DNA from: Fibrobacterota bacterium | GTDB lineage: Bacteria > Fibrobacterota > Chitinivibrionia > Chitinivibrionales > FEN-1185 | NCBI GenBank assembly: GCA_003165595.1 | Contig: PLWQ01000012.1 | Span: 615,014 to 673,446, forward strand | DNA: 58,433 nucleotides | Reading direction: 5' to 3' | Shown here: positions 25,829 to 34,573 of the stretch, in pieces | How the letters are laid out: each line of letters opens with the position of its first letter | Position numbering within the stretch: the first letter of the stretch is position 1 | The notes under the pieces: model-generated | Database searches by the model: none | Told to the model about the DNA's origin: nothing | What the model saw: the letters and a program-made list of their open reading frames with translations, nothing else | Position numbers and translations under genes: made by a program

Positions 25829-26662
25829 ATGAAAACGAGGGAAAAGATCCCCAGCATCTACGCCTACAACGACTTCAGACGGTTCCTTGTCGATTACCAG
25901 TCCGCCCGGCAGAAAATCGAGCCGACATTTTCCAAGAGCCAGTTCTCCCGGTCGCTTTTGCTGCCCAACACGCGAAGCTACCTCAATGATGTTCTGCGCG
26001 GCAAAAAAGTGTCGGAGACTTTTGTGGAACGGATAATCGCTTCGGTGGGATTCGACAAGCACGAGGCGCAATTCTTCAGAACGCTCGTGCGGTTCAACCA
26101 GGCAGGCAACAGCGAAGAGCGGGAGCTGTTTTTCGAACACCTTATCGCCCTCAACCGGACCCCGAAACACATTCTTGACAAAGACATCCTCGTGTACTAC
26201 AGTAAATGGTACCACAGCGTACTGCGCGCGCTGCTGGAGATTCACCGGTTCGACGGCGACTATGCCCGTCTCGCAAAACGGCTGAGCCCCCCGATTACGC
26301 CGCGGGAGGCGAAAAAGGCCGTCGATCTCATGATCAGGCTCGGCATCGTCGCGAAGAACGCATCGGGTGTGTACAAGCCGGCCGAAAAATCAATCGCGGC
26401 GCCCGAGAACATGCGTGACGACCTTCTCCGCCAGTACCAGCTCAGGTTCCTGAGCCTTGCGCAGACGGTTCTTGCGCAGCAACCGGGCACGGTTCCCTAT
26501 TCGTCGACAAATACCGTGAGCATTTCCGAGCAAGGACTTAAGCGGCTGCTTGCCCTCACCAGAAAATTCCAGGACCAGGTACGCTCGCTCGTTCACAAAG
26601 ACGAGAACCGTGCCGCGCGGGTCTTCAATATCGGCATCGTGATTTATCCACTTTCAAAATAG
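25829..26662 (+). CDS. TIGR02147/DUF4423 family regulator (copy 2)
   Basis: This 277-residue protein is a paralogue of the ones at 13277 and 31618. It begins IPSIYAYNDFRRFLVDYQSARQ and has a helix-turn-helix-like region (about 30-80), with SQFSRSLLLPNTRSYLNDVL. The DUF4423 section contains LVYYSKWYHSVLRALLEIH, and the end is RVFNIGIVIYPLSK. A TATAAT at 25775-25780 lies about 50 bases upstream but lacks a clear -35 partner. The stop codon is part of a TAGGAG ribosome site for the lipoprotein gene, eight bases before its ATG. The same junction occurs in pair 1. A regulatory role is inferred from family and pairing. Confidence 0.88.
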   Translation: MKTREKIPSIYAYNDFRRFLVDYQSARQKIEPTFSKSQFSRSLLLPNTRSYLNDVLRGKKVSETFVERIIASVGFDKHEAQFFRTLVRFNQAGNSEERELFFEHLIALNRTPKHILDKDILVYYSKWYHSVLRALLEIHRFDGDYARLAKRLSPPITPREAKKAVDLMIRLGIVAKNASGVYKPAEKSIAAPENMRDDLLRQYQLRFLSLAQTVLAQQPGTVPYSSTNTVSISEQGLKRLLALTRKFQDQVRSLVHKDENRAARVFNIGIVIYPLSK

Positions 26663-26670
26663 GAGTTCCC

Positions 26671-28710
26671 ATGTCGCACTTCCGCCCTATTCTATGCCTC
26701 GCGCTTGCGGCGGCGATGCTGTTTTCCTGCACGACAAGCAAGATCACCGGCACTACCGACGAAACCGTGATTTCGGCCAAGGTGTACAATCCCGACCATT
26801 CTCCGGCTGCTAATGCAACCATCAAGGTTTTCGCGGTCAACGACACAACCAGGATTCCCGCATTCCAGACAAACACCGACGCCTCCGGCAAATATGAAGT
26901 TACCGTGGACAACGGTATGTACAACATTCTTGCGGGGAAAGACGCGCTCGCCGCGTTTCAGGATTCGGTGGTGTTCAGAAGCACCTATACGACGCTGACA
27001 AATGACACACTTTCAAAGCCGGTGGAATTGGCCGGGCTGGTGGTAATGCAGCCCATGGATGATCCGCAGACGGTAACGGTTCAAATCCTGGGAACCAACC
27101 TGTATTCAAACGTTTCGGCCGGCGGGTCTTTTACCATCGGCGGACTGCCGCCCGGCAGATATGCGCTCAGGTCGGTCACAACTTTGACTGAATACACGGC
27201 CACGTATACCTGGCTCACCATTGGAGCCTCGGCGGCAGACACGGTGCGCGACACAATAGGAATGATCTACACGGGAATTCCCGCTGTAAAATCCATTGCC
27301 GCCACCTATGACACGCTTGCCGGAATCGTTCACCTTTCCTGGGACACCGTTGACTATCCTTCGCTGCGCGATTTCGTTATTTACCGGGATCCGGCCAATC
27401 TGCTCACCCCGTCCACCCAGCCTATCGGCACCTCGGCGGTGTGCCGCTTCGACGATCATATTGCCGACATAGCCTACGGCGGTTCCAATGCCATAGCGTA
27501 CCGCGTTGCCGTGCGTGCTAAAGACCTGAGCATCGGCAAGACATTCACCGATGTGGAGGTTACCGTGGTTCCTCCGCTTGTTGTCAACGATACGATGCGC
27601 ATGTCCACCATAACGCTGGGAACTCCGTTCACACTGCAGGCTAACGTGAGCGGCTACTCCGGACCCCGGTTGAGCTTTGCATGGGACATCGGAAATAGGG
27701 GAGTCTTTGTTCCGAGCACGAGCCCGGAGACGACGATTGTGCTGCACGATACCCTGACGCCCGACTACGAGTGCGCGATAAAAGTTCTGATCGACAACAA
27801 AACTTTTGCCGTGGACACGGCGAAATTTGCCACGCAGTTCGGGTGGCAGAAGGTTGCGGAGCCTTTCGCCGATTCGGCCATGACGCAAGAAATTTGTACG
27901 TTTGTGATGGGCGGCAAGATCTTTGCCTTTGTTCATATCATAGCCGTCATGCCGCATCAGTTCTCGCTTTGGCAAAGCTCCGACGGGCAAACTTGGGCTA
28001 AAATATCCGATACCCTTCCGGCTTCCTTTTCGATGTCTACAACCAAACCGGTTGTTTTCTTGAACAAAACCTGCCTTGTAGACGACTCCGGGTACGTTTG
28101 GACATCCGCCGATGCTGTTGCGTGGTCAAAGGCTTCCACCGCGCCCGTGTGCAACACAATTGAGTTGGCGGGAGGCGCCACCCTTCCTGCTCCGGGATCC
28201 GTCTGTCCTCCTGCGCTGTTTGTTGATGGTTCAAGAATTCTCCTGCAGCCGTTTCCGGGAACGGGCTCGCAGACCATCCTCTCGTCATCCGATCTTGTCA
28301 CATGGGACAGCACCCCGGGATATCAGATGAGGAGTTTTGTGAACGACTTTACGGGACAAAATGGAACGCTGGTCGTTACCGGTTTTGACTGGGGTACGAT
28401 GAACACCTGGTTCGCCCTCAAGAATTCAAGCGGGCTGTCCTATTCAATTCCCGGCACCGACAGCGCCGCAAGTTCCAGTCCCTACGAGTACAGCCTTGCA
28501 ACCTACAAGGGTACGGCGTTGTTCACTCATCGAGCGCTTTCACAAAACATCTGGGCGCTCGTCACAGGCCCGAGCCCGCATTGGTTTGCCTGCGCTCAAG
28601 GGCCCGCATTGGCGCCATACATGTATATAAGCTCAATTTCTTCCCTTGCCGTCCTTAACAACGTCCTGTATCTCGTGTCCACCGCTGGCATTTACAAGGC
28701 ACAATATTAA
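26671..28710 (+). CDS. Surface lipoprotein with regulatory-like beta domains and propeller-like C-terminus (pair 2)
   Basis: The 679-residue protein has a lipoprotein signal ending LFSC (Cys20). Two carboxypeptidase-regulatory-like domains follow (about 30-105 and 115-195), with NPDHSPAANATIKVFA and QILGTNLYSNVSAGGSF. Next are a fibronectin-like domain (about 205-300), an Ig/PKD-like domain (about 305-390) and a C-terminal region from about 395. That region has repeated SSDGQTW, TSADAVAW and SSDLVTW motifs, suggesting a propeller. The first 390 residues are closely related to the pair 3 lipoprotein and more distantly to the kelch protein. It is probably anchored in the outer membrane and exposed. 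No catalytic motif is visible; the ligand is unknown. Confidence 0.82.
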   Translation: MSHFRPILCLALAAAMLFSCTTSKITGTTDETVISAKVYNPDHSPAANATIKVFAVNDTTRIPAFQTNTDASGKYEVTVDNGMYNILAGKDALAAFQDSVVFRSTYTTLTNDTLSKPVELAGLVVMQPMDDPQTVTVQILGTNLYSNVSAGGSFTIGGLPPGRYALRSVTTLTEYTATYTWLTIGASAADTVRDTIGMIYTGIPAVKSIAATYDTLAGIVHLSWDTVDYPSLRDFVIYRDPANLLTPSTQPIGTSAVCRFDDHIADIAYGGSNAIAYRVAVRAKDLSIGKTFTDVEVTVVPPLVVNDTMRMSTITLGTPFTLQANVSGYSGPRLSFAWDIGNRGVFVPSTSPETTIVLHDTLTPDYECAIKVLIDNKTFAVDTAKFATQFGWQKVAEPFADSAMTQEICTFVMGGKIFAFVHIIAVMPHQFSLWQSSDGQTWAKISDTLPASFSMSTTKPVVFLNKTCLVDDSGYVWTSADAVAWSKASTAPVCNTIELAGGATLPAPGSVCPPALFVDGSRILLQPFPGTGSQTILSSSDLVTWDSTPGYQMRSFVNDFTGQNGTLVVTGFDWGTMNTWFALKNSSGLSYSIPGTDSAASSSPYEYSLATYKGTALFTHRALSQNIWALVTGPSPHWFACAQGPALAPYMYISSISSLAVLNNVLYLVSTAGIYKAQY

Positions 28711-28721
28711 GAATCATTCTT

Positions 28722-28766
28722 TTGAATGGGCTTACGGAACCCTCGCCGCTCCGCAAGCCCATTCAA
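28722..28766. other. Hairpin after pair 2 (element E, copy 1)
   Basis: A 12-base stem (TTGAATGGGCTT with AAGCCCATTCAA) extends with further pairing around a loop containing CGGAACC. It lies 12 bases after the lipoprotein stop. No T run follows, so it is not a classical terminator. The loop resembles that of the hairpin at 31117-31150 (CGGAATC, CGGCTC). Confidence 0.6.
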
Positions 28767-28967
28767 ACCGAATCCAGGCATCGTCTCAGAGGTCCTTCAC
28801 CGGAAGGTGTTTTCTGGCAGAAACCACTTTTTCCCGAAACAGCAGAAAATTGACTTACACAAGCGTATTTTGTTTCGCGTATCATCCGACAATAGCAGCC
28901 AAGCATTCGCTCATCAGCCAATGAACCAAATTCACCACTCACCAATACACTACCTAAGGAGGGAACG

Positions 28968-31085
28968 ATGAGTTCCGGTATGAAAAGAATCTCTATCGCT
29001 TTGTCCGCACTGGCAGGCATCTGCCTGTTGATGCTGTCGTCCTGTTCAAAGGACGCTCCGTTTGCCGCTCACGCAAACTCGCAGGCGTTTGCGGCCGCGT
29101 CGGGCCAGAGTCCGGTTCTCAGGATTATTTCCCCGTATAGCGGCGAGACTTTTGCCGTTGGCGACAGTGTTTTCTTTCAGGCAACAGTCGGGGATACTCT
29201 TTCTGATTCTTCCTCGGCCTGGCATGGTGCGGTTTCGTTCTATAGGAACAATGTCCTCATAGCAACCGATTCCATGCCGCCCTATGCATGCGTCTGGAAG
29301 GCATCGGCCCTCGGGCAGAACGTTCTGGTTGCAGAAGCATTTTCGGGTGGAACGGCAATCGCCAGTGACACGGTCACCGTAACCGTTCGAGACGCCTTTA
29401 TTTCCATTTCCTCGCCTTACAACGGCCAGGTGTTCCCACCGGGCGCATCCATCCAGATTCTTGCAACGCCGATCGCAACTGCCAGGCATACCGTGGCCGG
29501 CGTCGATTTCTACCGGAATGGCTCTTTTCTGGGATCAGTATGGCGCGCGCCGTACTCATATATGTGGAACAATGCGGCAAAGGGTTCCTATGTCCTGAAA
29601 GTGGTTGCTCACGACACAAAGGGCAGGCTCGACAGCGCAAAGGTAAATGTGACCGTCTTTAATGTACCACCGTCCGTTTACCTTTACAGCCCCGCAAATG
29701 GAGCCGTGTTTTTCAAGGGGGACACGGTACTGATTTCGGCATCGGCTTCCGACAGCGATGGCTCCGTTTCCAGCGTCTCGTTTTACAAAAACGGAAAGCG
29801 CCTGGGAACCGTAGCCAAACGCTCCGATTCCACGAGAACATTCAGTTTCCCGTGGTACGACACGACCCTGGGCACATTCACCCTCACGGCAAAAGCCGTT
29901 GACAACGGCGGAGACACCGGCTACTCCGATTCGGTAACCGTCACGCGCACGGACGGTTTCATCGTACTTACCGCTCCCGGCGACGGTCAGATTTTCGAGA
30001 CCGGATCCGCCATAACAGTGAGCGCGTCTGCCGTGGAGGCGAAATATCATACGGTCAAGAACGTCAAACTGTACCGGAACAACAAGCTTCTGGCCGCTTT
30101 CACCAAGGCCCCATTTCAATACATGTGGCAGAATGCCGCAAACGGCACCTACCGGATGATGGCTGTTGCTACCGACACAAAGGGCAGAGTCGACACGTCC
30201 AATGCTGCGACTGTCGTCGTCAAAGCCATGCCGCCGTCCATCTACCTCTCGGCCTCCGGCGAATCAAGCGGATCCACGGGCATTTTCCTGCAGAGCGATT
30301 CACTTGTTCTGTATCCGTACCTCCAAGACAGTACCGGCTCGGCAGTAGCATCTGTCAAATATTATGAAAACGGGAAGCTCATTGCAACAAAGACTGCTCA
30401 GCCGTTTGTGTACGCGATATCGCTCAAAACGACACCCGTCGGCACGTACTCGTTTTATGCGGTTGCGGCCACGCCAAAGGGCTCGGCAGGAACATCCAAC
30501 ACGGTCACGATAACCGTGGTTTCCAAACTGCCGCAGATTTCCCTTACGAGCCCAGCCAGCGGCTCGACGTATGCTCAAACCGACCTGATCGTTGTGAGCG
30601 CGTCGGTGAAAGACATCGACTCGGTGTCATTCGTGCGGTTTGTCATGGACTCGCAGGAGGTTCTTGCCGTCGATTCCGCGTCACCCTATTCAACCACGAT
30701 TTCGGGCCTGGCGCCCGGCTATCACTTCTTCAACGCGATTGCCGTGACAAAATCCGGTCTGTCCTTTGCAAGCGCAAGCATCTTTGTCACCGTTTCCGGA
30801 AGTCAACCGCAGGCTCCGGCGATTTCGCTCACCGGTCCGCGCGACAGCTCAACATTTCTGAGCACAGACACGATTCCGTTGCTGGCAACAGTGGCGGACA
30901 CAAGCCATTCGGTCGCACGTGTGTCTTTCTATGCCGATTCAGCGTTGCTGCGTGTGGACAGCCTGGTTCCTTATGCGTATTCGTGGATCGGGGCTGCCAA
31001 GGGCCCTCACACGCTGTGGGCCAGCGAGACGACCTTTGGCGGCAGCACTCAATCGTCACAACCGGTTCACGTTACGGTCAAGTAG
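28968..31085 (+). CDS. Lipoprotein with seven Ig-like (Big_9-type) repeats
   Basis: An AAGGAGGG ribosome site precedes the ATG. The 705-residue protein has a lipoprotein signal ending LSSC (Cys26). Seven beta-sandwich repeats of about 90-95 residues follow, each opening with a line like ISLTSPASGSTY and containing VxFYxNG and SYxWxxAxxGxYTLxAVATD. These are bacterial Ig-like domains of the kind seen in adhesins and carbohydrate-active enzymes. Only the beta domains are present, so a spacer, adhesive or scaffold role on the cell surface is most likely. It lies between regulator pairs 2 and 3 on the same strand and may belong with pair 2, although a hairpin separates them. A terminator follows. 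Confidence 0.85.
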   Translation: MSSGMKRISIALSALAGICLLMLSSCSKDAPFAAHANSQAFAAASGQSPVLRIISPYSGETFAVGDSVFFQATVGDTLSDSSSAWHGAVSFYRNNVLIATDSMPPYACVWKASALGQNVLVAEAFSGGTAIASDTVTVTVRDAFISISSPYNGQVFPPGASIQILATPIATARHTVAGVDFYRNGSFLGSVWRAPYSYMWNNAAKGSYVLKVVAHDTKGRLDSAKVNVTVFNVPPSVYLYSPANGAVFFKGDTVLISASASDSDGSVSSVSFYKNGKRLGTVAKRSDSTRTFSFPWYDTTLGTFTLTAKAVDNGGDTGYSDSVTVTRTDGFIVLTAPGDGQIFETGSAITVSASAVEAKYHTVKNVKLYRNNKLLAAFTKAPFQYMWQNAANGTYRMMAVATDTKGRVDTSNAATVVVKAMPPSIYLSASGESSGSTGIFLQSDSLVLYPYLQDSTGSAVASVKYYENGKLIATKTAQPFVYAISLKTTPVGTYSFYAVAATPKGSAGTSNTVTITVVSKLPQISLTSPASGSTYAQTDLIVVSASVKDIDSVSFVRFVMDSQEVLAVDSASPYSTTISGLAPGYHFFNAIAVTKSGLSFASASIFVTVSGSQPQAPAISLTGPRDSSTFLSTDTIPLLATVADTSHSVARVSFYADSALLRVDSLVPYAYSWIGAAKGPHTLWASETTFGGSTQSSQPVHVTVK

Positions 31086-31116
31086 TTGGCTTGCACTTCG
31101 ACATAACCTTTTTGAA

Positions 31117-31157
31117 CCCCCTTGCGGAATCACACGGCTCTGCAAGGGGGCTGTTTT
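31117..31157 (+). terminator. Rho-independent terminator after the Ig-repeat gene
   Basis: The stem CCCCCTTGC (31117-31125) pairs with GCAAGGGGG (31142-31150) and is followed by CTGTTTT. It lies 32 bases after the stop codon. Its loop resembles that of the hairpin at 28722-28766. Confidence 0.75.
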
Positions 31158-31324
31158 AGTTCGCAGGTTTCTCCCGCGCTCGTTGTGGACGGATCATGAA
31201 TCCTGCTTCGCCCTCCCTTTTCGCCGGTTCACGGACAACGATTCCGTATGGCTTTTGACTTTTCCGTCAACCAATTTCGCCATGGAATAAACGCTTTCTC
31301 GACATGAGCATTTCTGCAGCTCCC

Positions 31325-31515
31325 CTGGTGTGATGTCCCGGAAATACCTACACAAATGTCATTCCCGCGAAAGCGGGGCCGCGACTTCACCAGCATACAG
31401 CACTAATGGAGCAGAGGCTCTTGCCAATCCAGCCTTTGTTTATCACTGGATGCCCGTTTTCACGGGCATGACAGCAGCAGGATATAGGGAGGGAATTGAG
31501 GGGACATCACACCAG
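31325..31515. repeat. Nested inverted-repeat element (MITE-like)
   Basis: A perfect 15-base inverted repeat, CTGGTGTGATGTCCC (31325-31339) with GGGACATCACACCAG (31501-31515), bounds this 191-base unit. Inside it lies a second inverted repeat, TGTCATTCCCG (31357-31367) with CGGGCATGACA (31463-31473), of the type common in dispersed bacterial repeats. No protein is encoded. Confidence 0.7.
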
Positions 31516-31617
31516 ATGCCCATTATGTCGTTCCCCAAAAGGCAACCCTTCTTACACGATTCTGTTGACCATCCGTCTTTGAAGCAGTAAATTTATGGTT
31601 GAGTCAAGGAGGTTTCC

Positions 31618-32448
31618 ATGCCCGACATTTTCGCATATACCGACAGCCGCTTGTTCCTCAGGGATTACTATGACGAGCAGAAAAAGACTCATCCCTTTTT
31701 CTCCTACCAGTACTTTGCAAACAAAGCTGGGCTCAAATCAAAGACGTTTATTTACAAAGTGATCGACGGTCAGAAAGCCCTATCCCGGGCTTCGATTTTT
31801 TCCGTAGCCCAGGCGATAGGTCTCAGGAAGAAAGAAACCGACTACTTTGAAGCAATGGTACACTTCACCCAGGCAAAAACGGAGCGGGAGCGCGAGTTCT
31901 ACTTTGGACACCTGCAAGGCTTCGGTAAACATCATTCCTGCGCACAGATCCGGCAGGATCAGTTCACCTATTTTTCCAAGTGGTATTACCCGGCCCTGCG
32001 CGAAGTGCTCGCGTTTCTGGATTTCAAAAACGATTACAAAGTCCTTGCCCGAGCCCTCCACCCGCCCATCACAACGGTCCAGGCCAAAAACGCAGTTCGG
32101 CTGCTGCTCAATCTAGGTTTGATAAAATGCAATGCGGCCGGGCGGTATATGCAGACGGACAAATCCATCACAACAGGCGACATGGTTAGGTCGATCGCCG
32201 TGGCTTCCTTTCAAAAAGAGAACCTTCGCCTTGCAGCCGAGGCCATTGACCGGTTCAATCGCGAGCATCGGGACATTTCAACATTGACGGCCGGAATTTC
32301 CGCGGCAGGATTCCAGCGAATACGTGAAGAAGTTGCCGCATTCAGAAGACACCTTGCCAGCCTCATCGAAAAGGACGAACCTGCCGACCGTGTGTACCAG
32401 ATTAACTTCCAGATATTCCCCTTGTCGACATTGCCGAAGAAAGGATAA
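31618..32448 (+). CDS. TIGR02147/DUF4423 family regulator (copy 3)
   Basis: The ATG follows a strong AAGGAGG ribosome site. The 276-residue protein begins MPDIFAYTDSRLFLRDYYDEQ, has a helix-turn-helix-like region (about 30-80), and the DUF4423 section includes FTYFSKWYYPALREVLAFLD. It ends RVYQINFQIFPLSTLPKKG, slightly longer than its relatives. The lipoprotein gene starts only three bases after its stop, and the ribosome site of that gene (AAGGATAA) overlaps the stop. Sequence similarity to copies 1 and 2 is family-level throughout, so each copy probably has its own target. Confidence 0.88.
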   Translation: MPDIFAYTDSRLFLRDYYDEQKKTHPFFSYQYFANKAGLKSKTFIYKVIDGQKALSRASIFSVAQAIGLRKKETDYFEAMVHFTQAKTEREREFYFGHLQGFGKHHSCAQIRQDQFTYFSKWYYPALREVLAFLDFKNDYKVLARALHPPITTVQAKNAVRLLLNLGLIKCNAAGRYMQTDKSITTGDMVRSIAVASFQKENLRLAAEAIDRFNREHRDISTLTAGISAAGFQRIREEVAAFRRHLASLIEKDEPADRVYQINFQIFPLSTLPKKG

Positions 32449-32451
32449 CTC

Positions 32452-34464
32452 ATGTATTCCAGACTTGCCCTTGCCGCTCTCTGTCTCTGTGTTTCGTTTA
32501 TTGGCTGTGTCAAGAACATCGCCGGCGGCAGTACCGAAACAACCAACACCGCAACCCTGTACAATCCGGATCGCACCCCGGCAGCCAACGCATCGATAAA
32601 GGTATTTGCCGTGAGCGACACATCGCGGATTCCAGTGTACGAAACCACCACGGGAAGCGATGGAAAGTATAGTCTCAACGTCGGCAACGGAGTGTATAAT
32701 GTGCTTGCTGCGCGTGATACGCTTGCCGCATTTCAGGATTCGGTGATTTTCCAGACCACGTATTCCACGCTCGCCAACGACACCCTTGCGCGGGCAGTTG
32801 CACTGCAGGGGCTGCTGGTGATGCAGCCGAATCACGACCCGCGTACCGCAACGGTGCAGATACTCGGTACCGACCTTTACTCAAATGTCACAAGCAGCGG
32901 AGTATTCACAATGGCAAATCTTGCGCCCGGCAGGTACAATCTCAGATCGGTGACGACATTGCCGGATTATACGCCAACCTATACCGGGCTTACCATTCCA
33001 ACAACAGCAAAAGACACGGTGCGTGACACAATCAACATGATCTACACCGGCATCCCGGCGGTCCGATCAATCAGGGCAGACTACGACACCGTTTGGGGCA
33101 TTGTCAAGTTGACTTGGGATACAATTGACTATCCGGCATTTAATGATTTCCTGATTTACCGTGACAACGCGCCTGTGATCACTCCATCCACGATGCCGAT
33201 CGGCAATTCCGCTGATTGCAGTTATTCAGACACGATTCATGTGACCCAGGCGACTACGGTGATTTACCGGGTTGCGGTGAGGGCGAAGGATTTGAGTTAT
33301 GGGGCGACGTATGCAAATGCACAGGTAACCCTAATTCAGGGATTCAATTTTACGCCGACAAACGATACTGCCGCAATGCTGGGTGTTCCGTTTGTCCTGC
33401 ACGCAAATGTGAGCGGCTATACGGGAGCCCATGTTTCCTATGCGTGGGACATCGGGAACAAGGGAGTGTTGGTTCCGAGCGCAAATCCAGAGACGACGAT
33501 TGTGCTGCCCGACACCCTGACGCCGGACTACGAGTGCATAATAAGAGTACTGGTCGACAACAAAATGTTTGCCATTGACACGGCGAGGTTTGCCACGCGG
33601 TTCGGGTGGCAGAAGGTGGCAAATGCGTTTGCGGACTCTTCGAGCATAGGTGGCATGTGTCCCGTTCTTCTCGGCACTAAATTCATCACCTTTTGTGAAA
33701 CATATGAGCAGGTTGGCCGGAAAAATAAAATTTCCGCGTGGCAGAGTCCCGATGGACAGATGTGGTCCAAGGTAGCAGATTCTATTCCAATTCCTTCGGA
33801 TGTATATCCAAGCAATCCCGTGATCTTCAATAATCGAATATGTATGGTCGATGATTCTGGATATCTTTGGACGTCGGCGGATGCCGCTTCATGGAGCAAA
33901 GCTTCAAGCAAGCCAATATGTAACACGGTCGTTTTGTATCAAGGAGCCGCGACACCAATCCCGGGTACTTTAATGCCACCGTCGCTTTTCGTCGACGGGG
34001 CCCGCCTTCTTCTTCAACAGTACTTTTATACCTATTCGGGATCTCAAATGATACTTTCGTCAACAGATGCCGTCACATGGGACACAGCATCCAATTATCA
34101 AATGCGGGGATTCGTGATTGATTTTGCCCAGGTAGGCGATACTCTCGTAACTGCAGGAATCGATGCGTTTATGAATCTCTGGTTGGGAGTCAAGAATTCA
34201 AGCAGCGTTTCCTATTTTGACACGCCAACCTTTTCCCAATCCTATTCATCTTCCGCTTTTGGAAATACTCTTGTGCCTTGCAAGAGCAAAGTGTTTTGGC
34301 AAAGCGGTTCCAACATTACTTCTATATCCAGCCTTGCAAACCCGCGATATTATTCGTGCACCCAGGTTCCTTACCCAAATCAATCTTGCGCATCTTGTCT
34401 CATAGATGCAAGCAACAACCTGTATCTTATTTCCACTGCCGGAATTTACAAGGCCATCTTCTAA
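32452..34464 (+). CDS. Surface lipoprotein with regulatory-like beta domains and propeller-like C-terminus (pair 3)
   Basis: The 670-residue protein has a lipoprotein signal ending FIGC (Cys19). It then follows the pair 2 protein domain for domain: regulatory-like repeats with NPDRTPAANASIKVFA and QILGTDLYSNVTSSG, a fibronectin-like domain, and an Ig/PKD-like domain with YAWDIGNKGVLVPS. The C-terminal region has SPDGQMW, TSADAASW and SSTDAVTW motifs. Long stretches such as ISTAGIYKA at the end are shared with pair 2, showing recent common ancestry. The C-terminal half is visibly less GC-rich than the surrounding genes. Its role is unknown; surface binding is inferred. Confidence 0.82.
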   Translation: MYSRLALAALCLCVSFIGCVKNIAGGSTETTNTATLYNPDRTPAANASIKVFAVSDTSRIPVYETTTGSDGKYSLNVGNGVYNVLAARDTLAAFQDSVIFQTTYSTLANDTLARAVALQGLLVMQPNHDPRTATVQILGTDLYSNVTSSGVFTMANLAPGRYNLRSVTTLPDYTPTYTGLTIPTTAKDTVRDTINMIYTGIPAVRSIRADYDTVWGIVKLTWDTIDYPAFNDFLIYRDNAPVITPSTMPIGNSADCSYSDTIHVTQATTVIYRVAVRAKDLSYGATYANAQVTLIQGFNFTPTNDTAAMLGVPFVLHANVSGYTGAHVSYAWDIGNKGVLVPSANPETTIVLPDTLTPDYECIIRVLVDNKMFAIDTARFATRFGWQKVANAFADSSSIGGMCPVLLGTKFITFCETYEQVGRKNKISAWQSPDGQMWSKVADSIPIPSDVYPSNPVIFNNRICMVDDSGYLWTSADAASWSKASSKPICNTVVLYQGAATPIPGTLMPPSLFVDGARLLLQQYFYTYSGSQMILSSTDAVTWDTASNYQMRGFVIDFAQVGDTLVTAGIDAFMNLWLGVKNSSSVSYFDTPTFSQSYSSSAFGNTLVPCKSKVFWQSGSNITSISSLANPRYYSCTQVPYPNQSCASCLIDASNNLYLISTAGIYKAIF

Positions 34465-34490
34465 CCTCCGCTGTTGATGCTTCTTTCCCG

Positions 34491-34526
34491 CGCCCCCGAA
34501 ATTCTCCGGGGGCGTCTTTCTTTCTT
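34491..34526 (+). terminator. Rho-independent terminator after pair 3
   Basis: The stem CGCCCCCG (34491-34498) pairs with CGGGGGCG (34507-34514), followed by TCTTTCTTTCTT. The T-rich tail runs directly into the -35 box of the next promoter. Confidence 0.85.
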
Positions 34527-34569
34527 GACTTCCCCATCCAACTGCCCTATATTTAACCATACGGTTAAA
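34525..34569 (+). promoter_or_regulatory. Promoter and likely TetR operator
   Basis: TTGACT (34525-34530) and TATATT (34548-34553) are exactly 17 bases apart. A perfect inverted repeat TTTAACC-ATAC-GGTTAAA (34552-34569) overlaps the -10 box and start of transcription. It is positioned for autorepression by the TetR protein encoded directly downstream. Binding is inferred. Confidence 0.7.
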
Positions 34570-34573
34570 CCAC

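Noticed and set aside
28722-28766. A rho-independent terminator after pair 2
   Set aside because: The stem is strong but no T run follows on either strand, so it is listed only as a hairpin.
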